Below, piece by piece: positions 52,657-60,792 of a DNA stretch of 64,000 bases. The position numbers and the translations under genes were made by a program. The notes beneath the pieces are model-generated. The model did not search any database and was not told the origin of the DNA. It saw only the letters and a list, made by a program, of their open reading frames with translations. Source of the DNA: Desulfatitalea alkaliphila (GTDB taxonomy: Bacteria; Desulfobacterota; Desulfobacteria; Desulfobacterales; Desulfosarcinaceae). The stretch's first letter is position 1; every line of letters starts with the position of its first letter. The stretch lies in the NCBI RefSeq assembly GCF_022968795.1, contig NZ_JALJRB010000001.1, forward strand, positions 248,001 through 312,000. Direction: 5' to 3'.

Positions 52657-53576
52657 ACTTCGACCTTGGACAAATCCGTCCCGGCTCAGCGGCGGCCTGG
52701 TGGCTGGCCATCCGCCCGCTGACCTTGCCGGCCTCCATGGCCCCGGTGCTTCTTGGCTGGGCGCTGGCGGCCTACCAGTCAACGGCTCCCGTCGATCTCG
52801 CTTTCGCCTGCCTTGCCGTGGCCGGGTTGCTGCAGATCGCCGCCAACTTGGCCAACGATTACGGCGACGCCCGCAGCGGGGTGGACGGCACCGACCGCCT
52901 GGGGCCCATCCGCGTGACCCAAAGCGGCCTGCTTTCCCGGCGCCAGGTACTTGCGGGGTTGATGTTGTGCATGGCGCTGGCCGCGGCCGCCGGCATGTAC
53001 GCCGTGGCACAGACCGGCTGGTGGCTGTTGCTGCTCGGCGCGGTCTGCATGGTGGCGGCCCTGGCCTACACCGCCGGTCCCTGGCCCCTTTCCCGCATCG
53101 GCATGGGCGAGGTGGCGGCACTGGTGTTTTTCGGGCCGGTGGCCTGCACGGGAACTTACGCGACGCTGACAGGCACAACCACGCCCGCGGCCTGGTGCGC
53201 CGGGTTCGTGCCGGGGTTGCACGCCGCAGCGATCATGGCGGTCAACAACCTGCGCGACATCACCGGCGACCGCCGCGCCGGCAAACAGACCCTGGCCGTA
53301 TGCCTGGGCGAAGACCGTGCGCGCCGGCTGGCCATGGGACTGTTGCTCCTGGGCAACCTGACGGTCACGCCCCTGGCCTTGACCACCGTCCATCGGGCGC
53401 TGTGGGCGAGCCTGGCACTGGCCCCCCTGAGCCTGCCCCTGCTGCGGGCCATGCACTTTACGCCCCGGTCGGCCGAGCTCAACAAAGTCCTGGCGCGCAC
53501 GGGGCGCTGGGCGCTGCTGACCTGTCTGGTCATCGCCGCCCTTCTGCACCAACCGTTCTATCCAAGCAGTGGTTAA
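52653..53576 (+). CDS. menA: 1,4-dihydroxy-2-naphthoate polyprenyltransferase
   Basis: 307 residues. UbiA superfamily: the first Asp-rich motif NLANDYGDARSGVDGTDRLG and the second NNLRDITGDRRAGKQTLAV, with eight or so membrane helices and RPLTLPASMAPVLLG at the N-terminus. It attaches the isoprenoid tail to DHNA in menaquinone synthesis. No other men genes are close. It begins within the stop of the BASS gene, so the two are coupled. Confidence 0.92.
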   Translation: MNFDLGQIRPGSAAAWWLAIRPLTLPASMAPVLLGWALAAYQSTAPVDLAFACLAVAGLLQIAANLANDYGDARSGVDGTDRLGPIRVTQSGLLSRRQVLAGLMLCMALAAAAGMYAVAQTGWWLLLLGAVCMVAALAYTAGPWPLSRIGMGEVAALVFFGPVACTGTYATLTGTTTPAAWCAGFVPGLHAAAIMAVNNLRDITGDRRAGKQTLAVCLGEDRARRLAMGLLLLGNLTVTPLALTTVHRALWASLALAPLSLPLLRAMHFTPRSAELNKVLARTGRWALLTCLVIAALLHQPFYPSSG

Positions 53577-53673
53577 AGCGGAATCGGGATCGTAGTGACT
53601 GAAATGGTTCTTGGCATGTTGAAGTGACAACTAGTCAACAATGAAACAGCGTCCCCTCGATTCTCGATGCCGC

Positions 53674-54471
53674 CTAATTCATGCGCATTCCGCCGCAGAC
53701 ATTGATGGCCTGGCAGGTGATGTTGGCCGCCAGATCCGAGCACAGGAAAAGGGCCGTGTGGCCGATGTCTTCACCGCTTTGAAAACGGCGCAGGGGAATG
53801 GATTTGCGCACGTTTTCCTGTAACAGAGCTTCGTCCTTGCCGGAGTATCGGGCCATTTGCTGGATCAGTCTACCGCCCTGCTTTTCGCCCAAGCGGGTGA
53901 TGACGACCCCCGGACAGATGCCGTTGACATTGATGTTGTGACGCGCGGCCGCCAGTCCGATGCTCTGGGTCAGGCCCATGAGCCCGAATTTCGAGGCTGA
54001 GTAGTGGGAGAAGAAGTCGCTGCCCATTCGCGAGGAGGCCGACAGGACGTTCACGATTTTGCCTTGGCGGCGCGGGATCATCTGTTTGAGGACCGCCTGG
54101 CAGCAGTTGTTCACACCGACCAGGTTGACTTCCAATATTTTGCGGAACTCGTCGTCGGTGGTTTCCATGTAGGGCTTGCTCACCATGATGCCGGCACTGT
54201 TGATCAGATGATCGATTTTGCCGTCCTTTTCCACGATGCGTTCCACGAGCGCGGCAATCCGATCCTTGCGGGTGACATCCAGTTCAACCGCTTCCACGGC
54301 AAAGCCCTCGCTTAGCAACGGAGCGGCTGTGGCCTGCGCGTCCTCCCATTCCAGGTCGGCGGCGTACACCTTGGCGCCCGCCTGTGCGAACACATTGGCG
54401 ATGCCGCCGCCGATGCCGCCGCCGGCGCCGGTCACCAGAGTCACTCGGTCTGTCATTTCCAGGGTGATCAT
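53674..54471 (-). CDS. Short-chain dehydrogenase/reductase
   Basis: 265 residues from the ATG at 54471, with GGAGAAGG upstream. Rossmann motif LVTGAGGGIGGGIANVFAQ, NSAGIMVSKPY (NAG variant), catalytic Ser in NVLSASSRMGSD, YSASK (YxxxK) and the C-terminal GICPGVVITRLGE. NAD(P)H-dependent oxidoreduction of a hydroxyl/keto group. It lies 63 nt downstream of the flavoenzyme gene, and the two form the operon controlled by the palindrome at 56550. Confidence 0.9.
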   Translation of the reverse strand: MITLEMTDRVTLVTGAGGGIGGGIANVFAQAGAKVYAADLEWEDAQATAAPLLSEGFAVEAVELDVTRKDRIAALVERIVEKDGKIDHLINSAGIMVSKPYMETTDDEFRKILEVNLVGVNNCCQAVLKQMIPRRQGKIVNVLSASSRMGSDFFSHYSASKFGLMGLTQSIGLAAARHNINVNGICPGVVITRLGEKQGGRLIQQMARYSGKDEALLQENVRKSIPLRRFQSGEDIGHTALFLCSDLAANITCQAINVCGGMRMN

Positions 54472-54534
54472 CCCAACCTTCTCCTTTTTTGCTTGATGGG
54501 AGCATTGATTGCACAACCGGTCAGTGCCTTGCCC

Positions 54535-56493
54535 CTAAATCTGCCAGGCGGCATCGGCCCCTTCGGTGGTGGCTTCGATGATGCGGCGCGGTTCCCGGGC
54601 GTCGCCGATCACGAAATGGCGGATGCCTTTGCGCACCAGGATCTCCTTGAGGGCCTGGCGCGGCGTGACCCCTACCGCCACGATCACCTGGCCCACCGGC
54701 GCCAGCCGTTGTTCTTCCCCGCCGGTGGAGACGATCACGGCCCCTTCTTCGATCCGCTCCACCGTGGTGCCGAACATCAAGCGGGCGCCGGCGGCAGCCA
54801 GGCGGCGGTGCAGCATGGTGCCGTGGGCGGAAATCGGCCGTACCGGCGGTTTGGCTTGCATTTCCACGAGGGTCACATTGCGGATTCCCTGCTGGCAGAG
54901 AAAATCGGCGGTCTCCATGCCCATCAGGCCGCCGCCGATGACGACCGCATCATCCCGGGGCGCCACCTCTCCGTTGAGGATCTGCCAGGCGTCACAAACC
55001 ACCGACATGGTGATGCCCTGCGCCGGGCAATCGGCCTTGTCCGCGCCGCTGGCCAGGATGACCACCTCGGGATCGCCCTGATTGATCATCGCCTCGGTCA
55101 CTTCCGTAGCGGTGTGCACTTCCACCCCCCTTTTGGCGGCACGAGCCGCCAGGGTGCGGACCCACTTGCCGTAAGCCGATTTGTGGGGTGCGTTTTCCGC
55201 GTAGCGGATCTGCCCCCCGATCTGCGCCTCCTTTTCGAAAAGGGTGACCTTGTGGCCCAGGCGGGCGGCTTCATCGGCGGCGGTCAGGCCGGCCGGTCCG
55301 CCGCCGATCACCCAGACCCTGCGGGGCGTTTGCGCCGTTTGGGTGGGATAGATCAACTCCTGTCCCGTTTCCACGTTGATGGCGCAGCGGACCGGCTTGC
55401 CCTCCAATGCTTCACGCTCGATGCAGCCCTGGTTGCAGGCCAGACATTCGAAGGTCTCTTCCGGGCGGCCCTCGCGAGCGTTAATCAAAAAGTCGGGGTC
55501 CGCCAGGTGTTGGCGGCCGACGGCCACGAGATCGGCATCGCCGCGGGCGATCACCTCATCCATGAGGAAGGGATCGGTGTAACGGCCGACGGTGATGACC
55601 GGCACGCCGGCCACCGCCTTGATCTTGCGGGCCAGGTGGGCCTTGAATCCCGGTTCGTACTCGATGGGCGCGCTGGGATTGGGCGTGTCGATGTACTTGT
55701 CGGCGCGGCCGTGGGTGCCGAAGGAGACATGCAACAGGTCGGCGCCGGCCGCCACCAGATCAGGGATGATGGTCAGCATGTCCTCGATGGTGTAGCCACC
55801 CTGCAGGCCCTCCTCGCCGGAAATGCGCAGCGAGATGGGAAAGTCTTCGCCCACCTGCCGCCGCACCTCCGCCAGACATTCGCGCATGAAGCGGGAGCGG
55901 GCATGGAAATCCCCGCCGTAGGCATCGGTGCGCTGATTGGAAAAGGCGGAGAGAAACTGCATGAGAAGATACCCGTGGGCCCCGTGCAGCTCCACGGCAT
56001 CGAACCCCGCCGCCTTGGCCCGACGGGCGCCATCGCCGAAGGCGCGGATGGTTTGTTGGATCTCCTCGATCGTCATTTCGCGCGGGGTGGCGATGAAGCC
56101 GAACATAAAACTGCCCAAGGCCGAAGGAGCCACCGCCGTCTTCTTGCGCGTCTGATACAGGCTTTCGCGGCCGCAGTGGTGCAGCTGCATGGCGATTTTG
56201 CCGCCGGCCGCATGAACGATGTCCGCCATTTGGCGCAGGCCGGGAATGAACTTGTCGTCCCAGATGGCCAGGCAGGAGGGGGTCACCGCGCCCAGCGGAT
56301 CGATCTCGGTGATCTCGGTGATGTAAAGCCCGGCGCCACTGCGGGCGCGGCGCCGCAGATAGGCCAGATTGGCCTCGCTGACCGTGCCGTCGTTGTTGCC
56401 CAGGCCGGTGCCCATGGGCGGCATCACGACCCGATTGGCGATTTCCAATGATTTGATCCGGATCGGCGTCAGCAAATGTTCGAGTGTTTTCAT
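54535..56493 (-). CDS. NADH:flavin oxidoreductase of the FadH/BaiCD type
   Basis: 652 residues from the ATG at 56493, with GGAGATG upstream. An N-terminal old-yellow-enzyme TIM barrel (IANRVVMPPMGTGLGNN, VELHGAHGYLLMQFLSAFSN, VGRQHLADPDFLINA), then the 4Fe-4S motif CLACNQGC with a later Cys, then a C-terminal FAD/NAD(P)-binding part (VWVIGGGPAGLTAADEAARL and DDAVVIGGGLMGMETADFL). The family includes 2,4-dienoyl-CoA reductase and the bile-acid enzymes BaiCD/BaiH. Reduction of an activated C=C bond is expected; the substrate is unknown. Transcribed from a palindromic operator, divergent from the TetR gene. Confidence 0.9.
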   Translation of the reverse strand: MKTLEHLLTPIRIKSLEIANRVVMPPMGTGLGNNDGTVSEANLAYLRRRARSGAGLYITEITEIDPLGAVTPSCLAIWDDKFIPGLRQMADIVHAAGGKIAMQLHHCGRESLYQTRKKTAVAPSALGSFMFGFIATPREMTIEEIQQTIRAFGDGARRAKAAGFDAVELHGAHGYLLMQFLSAFSNQRTDAYGGDFHARSRFMRECLAEVRRQVGEDFPISLRISGEEGLQGGYTIEDMLTIIPDLVAAGADLLHVSFGTHGRADKYIDTPNPSAPIEYEPGFKAHLARKIKAVAGVPVITVGRYTDPFLMDEVIARGDADLVAVGRQHLADPDFLINAREGRPEETFECLACNQGCIEREALEGKPVRCAINVETGQELIYPTQTAQTPRRVWVIGGGPAGLTAADEAARLGHKVTLFEKEAQIGGQIRYAENAPHKSAYGKWVRTLAARAAKRGVEVHTATEVTEAMINQGDPEVVILASGADKADCPAQGITMSVVCDAWQILNGEVAPRDDAVVIGGGLMGMETADFLCQQGIRNVTLVEMQAKPPVRPISAHGTMLHRRLAAAGARLMFGTTVERIEEGAVIVSTGGEEQRLAPVGQVIVAVGVTPRQALKEILVRKGIRHFVIGDAREPRRIIEATTEGADAAWQI

Positions 56494-56549
56494 GTTTTCA
56501 TCTCCGACTAGGCAAGGTTGTTCAAGGCTGAATTTGCGTGTGGACAATT

Positions 56550-56563
56550 ACAACGTACGTTGT
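56550..56563. promoter_or_regulatory. TetR operator palindrome, site 1
   Basis: ACAACGTACGTTGT is a perfect 14-bp palindrome in the gap between the divergent TetR (56665) and flavoenzyme (56493) genes. With flanks it reads TTACAACGTACGTTGTTATA, identical except for one base to site 2 at 58424. Confidence 0.85.
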
Positions 56564-56664
56564 TATACAAAAAACGTGGCATGTCAACAAACTTGCACAT
56601 TGCGATGGACCAACGGCGTGTCTGAGATTCCGGTGCTGTCCGATTCCCAAAGGATGGGGTCCCC

Positions 56665-57291
56665 ATGAGAAAAAAAATAGCGGGGAACGGCGATTGCGCG
56701 GCGGCCGAAAAAAGCGGCGTGTATCAAAAGCGACGCACGCAGATCATCGAGAAGGCCGCAAAGCTGTTCGCGCAAAAGGGGTATGCGCAAACCTCCATGC
56801 GGGAAATCTCCAAGGCCACCGGCATCGACTTGAGCAACCTTTATTATTTCATCGAGAGCAAGGAAGAGATTCTTTTCCGGGTCTTTGAAATGATTCACCG
56901 ACCGGAAAGCAGTGTGTTCGAAAACCCTGCGATCATGGGGCTGGAGGACCCGGCGCAACAGCTCAGGGCCGTGATCCGCGAGATGATGCGCTTTTCCTTC
57001 CGCTACAAAGAGGAAGTGCTGCTGCTTTACAGAGAATCCAAGCAGTTGCCCAAAATGTTGCGCAAGGAGATTCTGATCCGCGAAAACGGCTTCATCCGCG
57101 AGATCGAAGCGATCTTGAGGAAGGGGGTTGAAAAGAAGATCTTCGTCATGGAAGACCCCGCCTTCACGGCCGACATGATCGCCTACGAACTCTCCTTTTT
57201 TCCATTGCGCAGCTGGAACTTGAAGCACATTTCCAAAGAAGCGCTCATTCAAAGGGTGGAAGCCCACATCATGGGCGCCATCACCGTTTGA
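56665..57291 (+). CDS. TetR-family transcriptional regulator
   Basis: 208 residues. The HTH is in QTSMREISKATGIDLSNLYY then FIESKEEILFRVF, the standard TetR N-terminus with the YYFIESKE motif. The C-terminal helices end FFPLRSWNLKHISKEALIQ, which resembles FadR/AcrR-like repressors of acyl-CoA metabolism. It is divergent from the FadH-like gene and beside palindromes at 56550 and 58424 that are its probable sites; the gene at 57325 (convergent end) is likely also controlled. Confidence 0.9.
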   Translation: MRKKIAGNGDCAAAEKSGVYQKRRTQIIEKAAKLFAQKGYAQTSMREISKATGIDLSNLYYFIESKEEILFRVFEMIHRPESSVFENPAIMGLEDPAQQLRAVIREMMRFSFRYKEEVLLLYRESKQLPKMLRKEILIRENGFIREIEAILRKGVEKKIFVMEDPAFTADMIAYELSFFPLRSWNLKHISKEALIQRVEAHIMGAITV

Positions 57292-57324
57292 CCCTTTCCT
57301 TCGCAGGGCAGCGCCGGGCGTCGT

Positions 57325-58335
57325 TCAATCCATGGTGAACATTACCTTGATGGCGTCCGGATCCTGGAGCTGGGTACGGAACGCTTCGGCGGCCTGGTCC
57401 AGGGTGAAGCGATGGGTGATCAGGGGTTTTGCGCTCACCTTGCGGCTCCTGAGCAACTCGATGGCAGCCGGAAAGTTCCCGCCCAGACACCCGATCAGGG
57501 AAATGTTCTTGGCAATCACCGCCATGGGGTCCCAGGTCAGCGGCTGTTCGAAAATACCCACCAGCATGATTTTGCCGCCGCCGCGGGCCATGGTCACCGC
57601 CTGATCGAAAGTGGCCTGCACTCCGGCGCACTCCACCACCGTATTGACACCCATTTCACCGGTGGCGTCCATCACCGCCGCGGCGGCATCCTGGACGGCG
57701 GCATCGATCACTTCGTCGGCGCCGCATTCCGTGGCGGCCCGCAACCGTGCATCCCGCCTGCCGCCGGCCAGGATTCGGGCCACACCAAAACTTTTCAGCA
57801 CCTGAACAGCATACAGGCCGATCACCCCGAGTCCCAGAACGGCGACGCTTTCATCCGGCTTGGGCTGGGCCCGGTTGACCGAAAAATAGGAGATCGATAG
57901 GGGTTCCACCGAAGCCGCCTCTTCATAGGTCAACTCATCGGGCAGGGGAAAAACCGTCCGCCCGATGGCAGCGAAGGGGATGTGCACGTACTCGGCCATG
58001 GCGCCGGGAAACTGATAACCCAGCAGCGCCATGTTCGAGCAGCGGTGGCCTTTGCCCCGTGCGCACCAGAAACATTTGCCGCAGGGTTTGAACCCCACGG
58101 CGGTCACGCGCATGCCCGGCGTGATCCCCTTGACTTGCGCACCCACCGCCACCACATCCCCGCTGAACTCATGTCCGAAAATGGTGCCCTGTTCGTCGCG
58201 CTTGTACACATGCAGATCGGACCCGCAAATGCCGCAGGCCTTGACCTTGATGATCACCCCGTGGGGTTCGAGCACCGGGTCCGGCACGGTTTCCGTCCGA
58301 ATCTCTTTCGCTCCGCGCATCACGGCGGCTTTCAT
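57325..58335 (-). CDS. Zinc-dependent alcohol dehydrogenase (MDR superfamily)
   Basis: 336 residues with AAGGAGG upstream. Catalytic zinc ligands in KACGICGSDLH and GHEFSG; structural-zinc cysteines in CGKCFWCARGKGHRC; NAD-binding VAVLGLGVIGLYAVQVL. Similar to sorbitol/threonine dehydrogenases. NAD-linked oxidation of an alcohol. Its promoter region contains the second TetR operator at 58424, so it belongs to the same regulon as the flavoenzyme and SDR genes. Confidence 0.92.
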   Translation of the reverse strand: MKAAVMRGAKEIRTETVPDPVLEPHGVIIKVKACGICGSDLHVYKRDEQGTIFGHEFSGDVVAVGAQVKGITPGMRVTAVGFKPCGKCFWCARGKGHRCSNMALLGYQFPGAMAEYVHIPFAAIGRTVFPLPDELTYEEAASVEPLSISYFSVNRAQPKPDESVAVLGLGVIGLYAVQVLKSFGVARILAGGRRDARLRAATECGADEVIDAAVQDAAAAVMDATGEMGVNTVVECAGVQATFDQAVTMARGGGKIMLVGIFEQPLTWDPMAVIAKNISLIGCLGGNFPAAIELLRSRKVSAKPLITHRFTLDQAAEAFRTQLQDPDAIKVMFTMD

Positions 58336-58423
58336 GGCATGGGCCTCCTTAGAATCGGTTGAGGTAGAGATCGTCGAACAGGTCCGATTTCAAAGCGCTG
58401 TCGGCGATGGCAACCCCGTGTTT

Positions 58424-58437
58424 ACAACGAACGTTGT
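58424..58437. promoter_or_regulatory. TetR operator palindrome, site 2
   Basis: ACAACGAACGTTGT sits 89 nt upstream of the alcohol dehydrogenase start, in TTACAACGAACGTTGTTATA. It matches site 1 at 56550 except for one central base. Confidence 0.85.
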
Positions 58438-58480
58438 TATATATGTGCGGTTCGTTGTCAATAGGGTTTTGCGATTACTT

Positions 58481-58617
58481 ACAAAACCCAAGGTTGGGGG
58501 CTTTCTCCATTGGAAATCGAAATCGAAATCGCGTGGAACCAAGGCGAAAAACGGAACTGATTCGATTTCGATCCCGAAACTGCTTGCGTCCGCTGCCAAT
58601 CCCACTTGGGCTTTGTG
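58481..58617. repeat. Palindromic hairpin repeat element, second copy
   Basis: Begins ACAAAACCCAAGG and ends CCCACTTGGGCTTTGTG; inside are AAATCGAAATCGAAATCG and the inverted GATTCGATTTCGATCCCGA, bounded by CATTGG and CCAAT. Same ends and same core words as 27550-27679. It lies in the 348-nt gap between the alcohol dehydrogenase and DinB genes, which holds no gene. Confidence 0.7.
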
Positions 58618-58683
58618 CAAATCCGCATATGGTTCCCAAAATGTGACATCCGGCGGCTGCCCAGGAACACAGCCCAACCGGCA

Positions 58684-59196
58684 CTACTTGTCCATGCCGC
58701 GCTGCATGCCCCGCAAGTAAGATATCTCCCCGATGTGCTCGGCGGCATGGGCGATCATGAAAGAGAAAAGCGCCCCCACAGGCATCTCGCCGAAATTCGG
58801 AAAGGTGACCTTCTCATTGAAGGCCTCGACCGGCATGCTGCGCAATTTTTCCTTGGTCTTGGCCCGCACGGCGTCGGCATAGCTCAGGATGTCGGCCAGT
58901 GCCGGCATGGGAAAAGCGTTGACCTGGTCGGCGGTATAGTGGGATCCTTCCTCATCTTCCGCGAGGCCGAGTTTCTCGTACCACTTTTCTGAATGCCAGA
59001 TCAGGGCCTTCTGCTGGAGCATCCGCTGCATCAAGGCGTCCTCGGTGCGCGCCATGTGAAACAAGATCAACCCGATGGGGTTGCAGCCCGAAGCCGGCCG
59101 CCAGGCCAGCTCCGCCTGGGTCAGCCCCTCGAGCACGCGATCCTGCGCCCTCTTCAAGCCGGACAGCTCGATACCGATGTAACGCTGCAGTTCCAT
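58684..59196 (-). CDS. DinB-family (YfiT-like) protein
   Basis: 170 residues from the ATG at 59196, with AAGGAGG upstream. A four-helix bundle with the metal-binding His pattern: LILFHMARTEDALMQR and, in the last helix, MIAHAAEHIGEISYLRG. Such proteins bind a divalent metal and some are thiol-dependent S-transferases, such as bacillithiol enzymes. The substrate is unknown. Monocistronic. Confidence 0.85.
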   Translation of the reverse strand: MELQRYIGIELSGLKRAQDRVLEGLTQAELAWRPASGCNPIGLILFHMARTEDALMQRMLQQKALIWHSEKWYEKLGLAEDEEGSHYTADQVNAFPMPALADILSYADAVRAKTKEKLRSMPVEAFNEKVTFPNFGEMPVGALFSFMIAHAAEHIGEISYLRGMQRGMDK

Positions 59197-59490
59197 TATT
59201 CCTCCTTGGTTCAAGGCGTCGCAATTCATATCGTTCGATTCGCTTCGTTGTGCAGCGAATTCGGATTTTAGCTGCTATTCCCGCTGCCTTCAATCCTTTT
59301 CCCGCATGGCCGCGCAGAAAACACCATCAATTGCGGCGTCGGTGTTGCCCTGCGAAATCAGGCAGATTTCTTACCCTGAACCATTTTGATCTTGCGATGG
59401 TCTCCTTGTGTGTGGCAGGATTCCAAGGTTTTCATCCATATGGATTTTGCCGCCAGGCAGATCTGCAACAGCAATTCAATAGGAGGCTTA

Positions 59491-60606
59491 ATGTATCGGT
59501 TCCAAGGCAAACAATGGGTGGCGATGACCGGAATGGTTGTCTGCCTGCTGATCTTCACGGCAGCTTCCGCCGCAGCCTGCACCGGCATTCAATTGCGGGC
59601 CGGGGACGGAACGGTTGTTCGGGGTCGAACCATGGAGTGGGGCAGCTTCGATATGCAAACCCGGGTGGCGGTAATTCCCAGGGGAACAACGTTTTCCTCG
59701 CCTACACCCGACGGCGGGCAAGGTCTTGCCTGGAAGGCGAAGTATGGTTTTGCCGGTATGGAAGTACTGGGCAAGGCGGTTTCCGATGGGATGAACGAGA
59801 AGGGTCTGTCCGGGGGCATGTTCTACCACCATGGATTTGCGGAATATGCCGAATACGACGCCGGCCGGACAGCAAAATATTTATCTCCGAATGATGTGCT
59901 GAATTACATCCTTTCCAGTTTTGCCACATTGGAAGAGGTAAGGGAGGGATTGTCGCAGGTCACGGTGGTACCGGTTGTCGACTCTGATTTTGGCATTCCC
60001 GCGCCCATTCATATGATGCTCAGCGCGCCCGGCGGAAATAGCATGGTCGTGGAATTCAAAAACGGAAAACCGGTCTTTTTCGACAATCCAGTGGGTGTGA
60101 TAACCAACAATCCGACCTTTGACTGGCATTTGACCAACCTGCGCAACTACGGTTTTTTATCGCCGAAACCCTTCCCGAACACACAATGGGGTGATCTGAA
60201 AATCAGCCCGCTGGCCGGGGGCTCAGGGTTTATCGGTTTGCCGGGCGATTTCACGGCGCCTTCAAGATTTGTAAGGGCGGCGGTGTTCACCCAATTTGCC
60301 CGTGACACAAACAACGGCCCAGCTACCGTGCTGGAATCTTTCCGCATCCTCGACAACTTCAATGTGCCGCCCGCACAGTCCGAGGGTTCGGATCAATCGA
60401 CGGCCGCAAGCCTTCCATCGGCCACGCAGTGGACGGTTGTGATGGATACCGGCAACCTGACCATGTATTACCATACGATGTTCAACCGAAGAGTGCGCAA
60501 GATCGATTTGAAAAAGATCGATTTCACAAAAGGGACCAAGCGCGGCATACCGGTGGACAAAAACCGGGCCCAGGACATCGAGGACCTGACGCGAGAACTT
60601 CACTGA
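59491..60606 (+). CDS. Exported choloylglycine hydrolase-type Ntn hydrolase
   Basis: 371 residues with AGGAGG upstream. A signal peptide (LLIFTAASAAA) is followed directly by Cys30 (AAACTGIQLRAGDG), the N-terminal nucleophile of the Ntn family after cleavage. Further family features: VVRGRTMEWGSFD, AVSDGMNEKGLSGGMFYHHG, VITNNPTFDWHLTNLRNY and RFVRAAVFTQF with Arg. Relatives include bile salt hydrolase and penicillin V acylase; linear C-N amide bonds are cleaved. Periplasmic location by the signal. The substrate (bile-salt conjugate, N-acyl lactone, peptide) is open. Confidence 0.92.
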   Translation: MYRFQGKQWVAMTGMVVCLLIFTAASAAACTGIQLRAGDGTVVRGRTMEWGSFDMQTRVAVIPRGTTFSSPTPDGGQGLAWKAKYGFAGMEVLGKAVSDGMNEKGLSGGMFYHHGFAEYAEYDAGRTAKYLSPNDVLNYILSSFATLEEVREGLSQVTVVPVVDSDFGIPAPIHMMLSAPGGNSMVVEFKNGKPVFFDNPVGVITNNPTFDWHLTNLRNYGFLSPKPFPNTQWGDLKISPLAGGSGFIGLPGDFTAPSRFVRAAVFTQFARDTNNGPATVLESFRILDNFNVPPAQSEGSDQSTAASLPSATQWTVVMDTGNLTMYYHTMFNRRVRKIDLKKIDFTKGTKRGIPVDKNRAQDIEDLTRELH

Positions 60607-60792
60607 TCCACTGCACTGCACATTTCCGCGAGCGCGGCTTTTGTTCAATACCCGTGTGGAAGCAAGAGACGATGAAAGCAGACATGGACGTCGACCATGA
60701 AAATCGCTTATGCGGTTATGGAATTGCTTATAAACCAAAAATGAACCCGGCTTTGCCATAGGCCCCTGAAACAGCGAGGACGCCAAGCCAAG

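Noticed and set aside
54493-56451. A 652-codon plus-strand frame opposite the FadH-like gene
   Set aside because: Low-complexity composition and complete overlap with a gene that carries all expected motifs.
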